From: Pseudomonadota bacterium
GTDB lineage: Bacteria > Myxococcota_A > Polyangia > Haliangiales > Haliangiaceae
DNA: 10,014 bases
Direction: 5' to 3'
Assembly: GCA_023430775.1 (NCBI GenBank)
Contig: JAEYYY010000376.1
Coordinates: forward strand, 1 to 10,014
This document shows, one piece after another, positions 5,572 through 10,014 of the stretch. A model generated the notes under the pieces. The model did not search any database. It had not been told where the DNA came from and saw nothing but the letters and a program-made list of their open reading frames with translations. A program made the position numbers and the translations under genes. Position 1 is the first letter of the stretch. Each line of letters starts with the position of its first letter.

Positions 5572-6021
5572 ATGGCCGAGTCACGCTCCAAGCTCTCCTC
5601 GGGAACGCTCCTCTACCGGGTGGTGGGTGATGCGCTCGAGGTGCTGCTCGTGCATCCGGCGGGGAACTACAACCGACGCGCACCGTGGGGCATCCCGAAA
5701 GGTGCGCCCGACCCGGACGAGGAGCTCGAGGCCACCGCGCGTCGCGAGACCCTCGAGGAGACCGGGATCGCGGTCGTCGACACACTAGTTCATCTCGGCT
5801 TCGTCGACTACACGCGCTCGAAAAAGCGCGTTCACGCATACGCAGGTCCTGCGCCTGAAGGCGCAACGCCGCGCTGTGCGTCGTGGGAAGTCGACAAGGT
5901 CGAGTTCATCGAGATCACTCGCGCGCGCCGGATCATCCATCCCGACCAGGCCGCGCTGCTCGATAGACTCCAGCGTCATCTCGCGCCCGAAACCACCGAC
6001 GAGATCGCGAAGCCGGCGTAA
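5572..6021 (+). CDS. Nudix hydrolase (NTP pyrophosphohydrolase type)
   Basis: A 149-aa Nudix protein that should hydrolyse a nucleoside diphosphate linked to another moiety, using divalent metal. The Nudix box runs from G44 to I66: G-x5-E50-x7-R58-E59-T-L-E62-E63-T-G65-I66. All charged catalytic residues are present; only the first hydrophobic position after RE is Thr. The flanking pattern (SSGTLLYRV near 9-17, LEVLLVHPAGNY at 22-33, WGIPKGAPDPDEE, RVHAYA, then EVDKVEFIEITRARRIIHPDQ and LLDRL) fits the small predicted-NTP-pyrophosphohydrolase group (COG4119-like). The frame also has an ATG at 5491 and opens upstream to 5344. I prefer 5572 because codons 5491-5571 are only about half G/C-ending, unlike the rest, and the family normally starts a few residues before SSGTLLYR. 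No strong ribosome binding site precedes 5572, so the start is less certain than the identity. Natural substrate unknown. Confidence 0.82.
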   Translation: MAESRSKLSSGTLLYRVVGDALEVLLVHPAGNYNRRAPWGIPKGAPDPDEELEATARRETLEETGIAVVDTLVHLGFVDYTRSKKRVHAYAGPAPEGATPRCASWEVDKVEFIEITRARRIIHPDQAALLDRLQRHLAPETTDEIAKPA

Positions 6022-6398
6022 GTCGGCATTCCTCGTCGGAAGACGAGCGAGATGCGACGACTCACACGGCGTCGCAGTGTCGGTCGCACCTGCCGCCCTG
6101 TCAGCAAAACTGACACGCCGATCATTTCGATCTGGACAAAACCGGGCTGTGTGGCACAGTCGCCGGCCGTTGTGTCTTGACCGCATGGGGATGCGGTCGC
6201 GCCAAGCAGCTTGAATTGCTCGCGCGACCCTACCTGACCGGTCGGCCCAGTTGCCGCAGCGTCGTCGGTGCGCAACGTGCAACGGACCTAGGAAGCCGTC
6301 TCGCTCGTACTTCCGGGGAAGCCCGCGGGAGGGGAATCACGGGGCGGCTTGCAACGGTCTGAATCTCAACGACGTCTCATCCCTCAGGAGTAATTGCC
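6022..6398 (+). promoter_or_regulatory. dyad-rich intergenic region / probable leader of the sigma gene
   Basis: No convincing ORF lies in these 377 bp. It holds at least six inverted repeats: CTCGTC-GGAA-GACGAG (6032-6047, GNRA-type loop); TGCGACG/CGTCGCA (6053-6076); TGTCAG-CAAAA-CTGACA (6099-6115); GACCGCAT-GGGG-ATGCGGTC (6179-6198); TCGCGC/GCGCGA enclosing AGCA/TGCT (6197-6227); and GTTG-C-CGCA/TGCG-CAAC (6250-6276). The first could help end the Nudix transcript, although no T-run follows. The rest suggest a structured 5' leader or operators for the sigma factor. TTGACC (6177-6182) is a candidate -35, but no good -10 lies 16-18 bp downstream. I cannot fix the promoter. Confidence 0.45.
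6386..6390 (+). promoter_or_regulatory. ribosome binding site of the sigma factor gene
   Basis: AGGAG followed by an 8-nt spacer (TAATTGCC) and ATG at 6399: a near-ideal Shine-Dalgarno that settles the sigma factor start. Confidence 0.8.
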
Positions 6399-7805
6399 AT
6401 GGCCAGAACACATGAAGCCCGTAGCCGGCAGCGATCGCACCGGACCACGGCCCATCGGCAGAGCGTCGTACTGGGCACCGGTTCGGGGAAGCACTCGAAG
6501 ATTTCCAAGAAGGCAGCGCCCGTCGCTGCGTCGCCCGCTCCCGACAAGCCCGAGCGAGATGAAGAGGTAGTTGTGACGAAGACCGTGAAGGCAATCCGTA
6601 CTCCTGATGCAGATGATCACCTGGCGGCATATTTCCGTCAGCTGGCCGAGCACGAGCTGCTGACGCCCGAGGACGAGCGCGAGCTCTCGCAGGGCATCGA
6701 GGACACCGAGATCATGACGTGGGAGCGTGTGCTCTCGCGGCCGGAGATCGTCGAGCACGTGCTGTCGCTCGTCGAGCCGAACCTCGAGCAGCCGGTGAAG
6801 TTCCCGGCGCTGCTCAAGGCGATCGAGGCGATGACGACCAAGAAGGCCCGCAAGGAGCCCAAGCTCGTCAAGAAGCTGGCCGCGGTCTCGAAGGAGGCAG
6901 CGGTGCAGATGCGTACGCTCGATCTGGATCGCGTCCACATCGATGCCGTCGTGCGCGAGCTCTATCGCGCTCGCGAGGCGGCGCTCGCCGGTGAGACCAC
7001 GTGGTGGATCGACGCGGCTGCGACCGATGCCGGCGTGTTCCTCGATCAGGTGCGTCAGGCGCATCGCGATGCGATGAACCTGCGCGACGAGTTCGTGCGC
7101 GCGAACCTGCGTCTCGTCGTCACGATGGCGCGCCGCTACGACCGTGGTGGCATGCCGCTCGCCGACCTGATCCAGGAGGGCAACCTCGGCCTCATGCACG
7201 CGGTGTCGCGGTTCGACTATCGCCGTGGGCTGCGGTTCTCGACCTACGCTTGCTGGTGGATCCGGCATGCGATCGGTCGTGCGCTCGCCGACAAGGCGCG
7301 TGCGGTCCGCATCCCGGTGCACATGCTCGAGGCGCAGCAGCAGCTCGAGAAGGTGCGCCAGGCGCTGGTCGGTGAGCTCGGTCGTCCGCCCACTCCGCAG
7401 GAGCTGGCGAAGGCCGCGCGCGTTCCGCTCGCGAAGCTCAACCAGATGCACCGCTACATCATGGGTCAGCCGATGTCGCTGGATCGCCCGGTCCACGACG
7501 ACGACGATCGTTCGTTCGGCGACACGATGGCGGATCCCGACAGCGAGGAGCACTCGCCGGAGGACGATCTGACCACCGAGACGCTGACGGGTCAGATCAA
7601 GAAGCTGCTCCACCACCTGTCGCCGATCGAGGCCGACGTGCTCACCAAGCGCTTCGGGCTCGGCGACGACGAGGAGCGGACGTTCCGCGAGATCGGTGAC
7701 CAGTACCACCTGTCGCGCGAGCGCATCCGGCAGATCCAGAACTCGGCCCTCGACAAGCTGAAGCGTGCCCTCGAGCGCGAGCATCGCGGTCACGTCGAGA
7801 TGTAG
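6399..7805 (+). CDS. RNA polymerase sigma-70 family factor (RpoD/RpoS-like, group 2 type)
   Basis: A 468-aa primary-type sigma factor that directs RNA polymerase to -10/-35 promoters. Domains in order: a basic, disordered N-terminus (1-65); region 1.2 (about 72-105, DDHLAAYFRQLAEHELLTPE); a non-conserved Lys-rich insert (106-228); region 2 (229-305) with DLIQEGNLGLMHAV (256-269) and the -10-reading helix RFSTYACWWIRHAI (279-292); region 3 (311-388, ending in LDRPVHDDDD); and region 4 (395-460) with the helix-turn-helix FREIGDQYHLSRERIRQIQ (429-447). It lacks the long acidic region 1.1 of housekeeping RpoD and is shorter than typical deltaproteobacterial SigA, so an alternative group-2 role is likelier. 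In region 2.4, His290 and Gly293 occupy the positions of E. coli sigma-70 Gln437 and Thr440, which read promoter base -12. The start is fixed by AGGAG. A long dyad-rich leader upstream suggests regulated expression. The 1143-aa antisense frame across it is a shadow. Confidence 0.93.
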   Translation: MARTHEARSRQRSHRTTAHRQSVVLGTGSGKHSKISKKAAPVAASPAPDKPERDEEVVVTKTVKAIRTPDADDHLAAYFRQLAEHELLTPEDERELSQGIEDTEIMTWERVLSRPEIVEHVLSLVEPNLEQPVKFPALLKAIEAMTTKKARKEPKLVKKLAAVSKEAAVQMRTLDLDRVHIDAVVRELYRAREAALAGETTWWIDAAATDAGVFLDQVRQAHRDAMNLRDEFVRANLRLVVTMARRYDRGGMPLADLIQEGNLGLMHAVSRFDYRRGLRFSTYACWWIRHAIGRALADKARAVRIPVHMLEAQQQLEKVRQALVGELGRPPTPQELAKAARVPLAKLNQMHRYIMGQPMSLDRPVHDDDDRSFGDTMADPDSEEHSPEDDLTTETLTGQIKKLLHHLSPIEADVLTKRFGLGDDEERTFREIGDQYHLSRERIRQIQNSALDKLKRALEREHRGHVEM

Positions 7806-7835
7806 CGTGTCGCAGCCGTCGCACGACGGTCGCAA

Positions 7836-7862
7836 TTGAAAGCCGATCGAGCTGTCTATAGG
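7836..7862 (+). promoter_or_regulatory. candidate promoter of the S9 peptidase gene
   Basis: TTGAAA (7836-7841, 5 of 6 to the -35 consensus) is followed by 15 bp and TATAGG (7857-7862, 4 of 6 to the -10 consensus). The spacer is slightly short. Initiation 6-9 nt after the -10 falls at about 7869-7872, at the start codon itself. It lies in the 66-bp gap after the sigma gene. Confidence 0.45.
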
Positions 7863-7897
7863 GTCCACGTCATGAAGACGTGGACCCTGTTTGTTTT
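7860..7897 (+). terminator. intrinsic terminator-like hairpin overlapping the S9 start codon
   Basis: AGGGTCCACGTC (7860-7871) and GACGTGGACCCT (7877-7888) form a perfect 12-bp stem with a 5-nt loop, ATGAA. It is followed by TGTTTGTTTT (7888-7897), eight T in ten. This is a textbook Rho-independent terminator shape, 55 nt after the sigma gene stop. The loop contains the ATG (7872-7874) of the next gene. A transcript starting at the S9 promoter would lack the left arm and escape the hairpin. Confidence 0.65.
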
Positions 7898-9824
7898 GGC
7901 GCTGTCGACGACGGCGATCGCCGATAGCAAGGCGCCGCAGAAGCAACCTCCGCCGAGGCAACCGAGTGGGTACACCGGGCTCGGCGCCGAGTCGGTGTCC
8001 GACAAGGAGATCGCGAAGTACGTCGCCCAGCCGTTGCCCGACTCGGTGACGCGCAAGATCCAGGCGATGCTCGACGTCCGCGGCGCGGGCACCGGCATCC
8101 TGACGTCGAAGGGCGATCGGATGGTGTTCGTCTCGCGAGTCACCGGCACGCCGCAGATCTGGCGGCAGGACGGACCGATGAAGTACGCGATCCAGCTGAC
8201 CGGCGGCGAGGATCGCGCCGCGCCCGTCGGGCTGACGCCGGACGACAAGTGGATCGTGGTCAGCCGCGATGTCGGCGGGCAGGAGAATCCCGGCCTCTAT
8301 CTGATGTCGATCGACGGCGGGCCGATGAAGGTCGTCCAGCACACCCCGAAGGTGCAGACCGCGCTCGAGTACATCTCCGACGATTCGCGGTCGCTGTACT
8401 TCCGCGCCAACGACATCGCGCCCGACTCGTATGCGTTCTACCGCTACGACATCGCGAGCGGGAAGCGCGAGCTGATCTTCGATCAGAAGGGGCTGTGGAA
8501 CATCGCCGATCACAAGGGCGACAGCTGGCTCCTCGTCAAGAACCTCGGCTCGACCCATCAGGAGGTCTACAGCTACAACCTCAAGACCAAGCAACTCGCG
8601 CCGCTCATCGGCCAGAACGAGGTCGAGGAGTACGAGGTGATGTTCGGCGCCAAGCCGAACCAGGTCCTCGTGCTCACCAACAAGCCGAGCGACTTCACGC
8701 GACTCTACTCGCTCGAGGCCGGCAAGCTCACGCCGGTCACGCCCGACCTCAAGTTCGACATCTCGAGCTTCGGCATCGACGAGGCGCGGTCGCGGATCTA
8801 CTACCACGTCAACGAGGCCGGCTACCGGAAGGCGTTGGCGATCGACGCTCGCACCTATCGACCGCAGCCTCTGCCGAAGCTGGCCGCCGCGGACAACGTC
8901 AGCCTCGGCGGCGTGACCCGCAACGGTCGCTTCGTGCAGCTCGCGATCGACGGCTCGACGATGGCGCCGCAGGCGGTGGTCTACGACTGGCAGACGCGCC
9001 GCTCGACGACGTGGCGCGTGCCGATGGCGCCCGAGATCGATACCTCGAAGTTCGCGAAGGCGACGCTCGAGTACTACCCGGCGCGCGACGGCACCAAGAT
9101 CCCGATGTTCGTGCGTCGCGCGACCTGCGCCGGCCCCTGCCCCGTCGTCGTCGAGTTTCACGGCGGTCCCGAGGGCCAGTCGATGGCCGGCTTCTCGGGC
9201 TACGCGCAGCTGTGGGTCGATGCCGGCTTCACGTTCGTGCAGCCGAACGTCCGCGGCTCGACGGGCTACGGCAAGGCGTGGTTCCACGCCGACGACGGCG
9301 CGAAGCGGCTGAACATCATCACCGACATCGAGGACGCGGCGAAGTACATCCGCGCGAACTGGGGCAAGAACGGCTAGGCACCGAAGGTCGGCATCATGTG
9401 CGGCAGCTACGGCGGCTACTCCACGCTGATCGGCATGACGATGTTCGCGGGCGCGTACGACGCCGGGATGTCGAACGTCGGCATCTCGAACCTGATGACG
9501 TTCCTGATGAACACCGCGCCGTACCGTAGAATCCTGCGCACCTCCGAGTACGGCGATCCGGAAAAGGATCGCGAGGCGCTGATCAAGCTGTCGCCGATCA
9601 CGCACATCAACAGGATCAAGGCGCCGCTCCTGATCATCCAGGGCGTCAACGATCCGCGCGTGCCGGTCGGCGAGGCGATGCAGATCTACAAGGAGCTCGA
9701 GAAGCGCCGCATCCCGGGCGGCCTGATCCTGTTCCCCGACGAGGGCCACGGCGCCGCGAAGCGCGGCAACATCGTGGCGACGATCGGTCACACGATCGCG
9801 TTCTTCGAGAAGCACCTCAGGTAG
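7872..9824 (+). pseudogene. exported S9-family (prolyl oligopeptidase-type) peptidase, interrupted by an in-frame amber codon
   Basis: Without the stop this would be a 650-residue secreted serine peptidase. Residues 1-17 are a signal peptide (MKTWTLFVLALSTTAIA, cleavage after A-I-A). About 60-395 is a beta-propeller-like repeat region (LTPDDKWIVVSRD, YISDDSRSLYFRA and similar blades). From about 400 comes the alpha/beta-hydrolase domain with VVEFHGGPEG, NVRGSTGYGKAW, the nucleophile elbow CGSYGG (Ser512), Asp594 in VNDPRVP and His626 in DEGHG. Codon 502 (9375-9377) is TAG, ten codons before the catalytic Ser. The frame on both sides is identical and intact, so it is a single-base nonsense change, not a frameshift. 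The truncated 501-aa product would have signal peptide and propeller but no catalytic triad. Because downstream codons show no decay, the lesion is recent or a sequencing error. A restart at ATG 9396 would give only a fragment. The start codon lies in the loop of a terminator-like hairpin. Confidence 0.85.
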
Positions 9825-9834
9825 TCAACGCGGG

Positions 9835-9854
9835 CAGGTGTTCGCGAGCACCTG
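9835..9854. terminator. inverted repeat between convergent genes
   Basis: CAGGTG (9835-9840) and CACCTG (9849-9854) flank TTCGCGAG, whose ends can also pair, giving a stem of about 6-8 bp in the 59-bp gap between the S9 and M20 stops. There is no T-tract on either side, so its role as a bidirectional terminator is only suggested by position. Confidence 0.35.
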
Positions 9855-9883
9855 TGCACGCGAACGACCAGCGCGACGGCTTG

Positions 9884-10014
9884 TCACGCGAGCCGGCCGA
9901 GAAGGAACCGCACCAGCGCTTCGGTCTTGGGCACGAACGTCGCGAGCTCGGCGTACTCGCCGGTGGTGTGGAAGCCGGCGCCGCGCGGGCCGAGGCCATC
10001 GATCGCGGGGACGC
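9884..10014 (-). CDS. M20-family metallopeptidase, C-terminal end (partial)
   Basis: Only the last 43 codons (42 residues and stop TGA at 9886-9884) are in the window; the rest lies beyond the right edge. The sequence reads VPAIDGLGPRGAGFHTTGEY and then AELATFVPKTEALVRFLLG. DGLGPRGAGFHT-xxEY is the characteristic end of M20 peptidases such as glutamate carboxypeptidase (CPG2-like) and related aminoacylases. The His of GFHT is the last zinc ligand and the following helix closes the catalytic domain. Such enzymes remove C-terminal residues or hydrolyse acyl-amino acids using two zinc ions. It converges on the S9 peptidase gene, so the edge holds two peptidase genes that are not co-transcribed. 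Confidence 0.75.
   Translation of the reverse strand, partial: VPAIDGLGPRGAGFHTTGEYAELATFVPKTEALVRFLLGRLA

Noticed and set aside
6150..6170. Sigma-54-type promoter suggested by TGGCAC upstream of the sigma gene
   Set aside because: TGGCAC occurs once, but the required TTGC-like element at the right distance is missing (the bases there are GCCGG).
9375..9377. Pyrrolysine or general amber recoding
   Set aside because: Two genes in the window end in TAG at expected C-termini, and no downstream insertion element is apparent; a nonsense mutation or base-call error is simpler.
6384..9815. 1143-codon open frame on the minus strand across the sigma and S9 genes
   Set aside because: It is the antisense shadow of two well-recognised plus-strand genes with G/C-rich third positions. 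Its product is an Arg/His/Leu/Asp-rich composition without any domain.

Overview
This is a high-GC chromosomal window, densely coded on both strands. Third codon positions are strongly G/C, and antisense shadow frames stay open over kilobases. The gene content is a SpeE-like methyltransferase-fold protein, a lipoprotein, a double-glycine-leader peptide, proline/serine-rich hypotheticals, a group-2-like sigma-70 factor and an S9 peptidase. Together with the codon bias this suggests a Myxococcota (deltaproteobacterial) genome, possibly an environmental or metagenome-assembled one. That placement is an inference from style; no marker gene here proves it.

Layout, left to right. (1) A partial minus-strand gene (1-419) with a Pro-rich repeat tail leaves the left edge. 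It diverges across about 40 bp from a tight plus-strand cluster: SpeE-like protein (459-1115), lipoprotein (1112-1603, ATGA overlap) and an unrecognised 367-aa protein (1605-2708, 1-bp gap). A double-hotdog acyl-CoA thioesterase (2825-3610) follows, after a 116-bp gap holding two GCGATCGC-core palindromes. (2) A minus-strand block, transcribed from about 5467 down to 3670, holds two translationally coupled genes (5171-5467 and 4317-5174) that share a 35-residue TPELL/HLP repeat, a small helical protein (4032-4277), and an 81-aa protein with a double-glycine export leader fused to a phospholipase-A2-like C/HD motif (3670-3915). (3) Plus strand again: a Nudix hydrolase (5572-6021), a 377-bp non-coding interval packed with inverted repeats, and a sigma-70 family factor (6399-7805) with a good ribosome binding site. 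(4) An exported S9-family peptidase (7872-9824) is interrupted by one in-frame amber codon just before its nucleophile elbow. It faces the C-terminal end of an M20 metallopeptidase (9884-10014, minus, partial).

The observations most worth a second look are these. A perfect 12-bp hairpin followed by a U-rich tract looks like the sigma gene's terminator, yet it holds the next gene's start codon in its loop. The amber codon disables the S9 peptidase. The sigma factor has His and Gly where housekeeping sigma-70 has the Gln and Thr that read promoter position -12. Several start codons have a TANNNT hexamer 6-8 nt upstream and no clear Shine-Dalgarno, which suggests leaderless transcripts. The GG-leader/PLA2-like mini-protein is also notable. 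No tRNA, rRNA, insertion sequence, CRISPR array or complete new defence system is visible.
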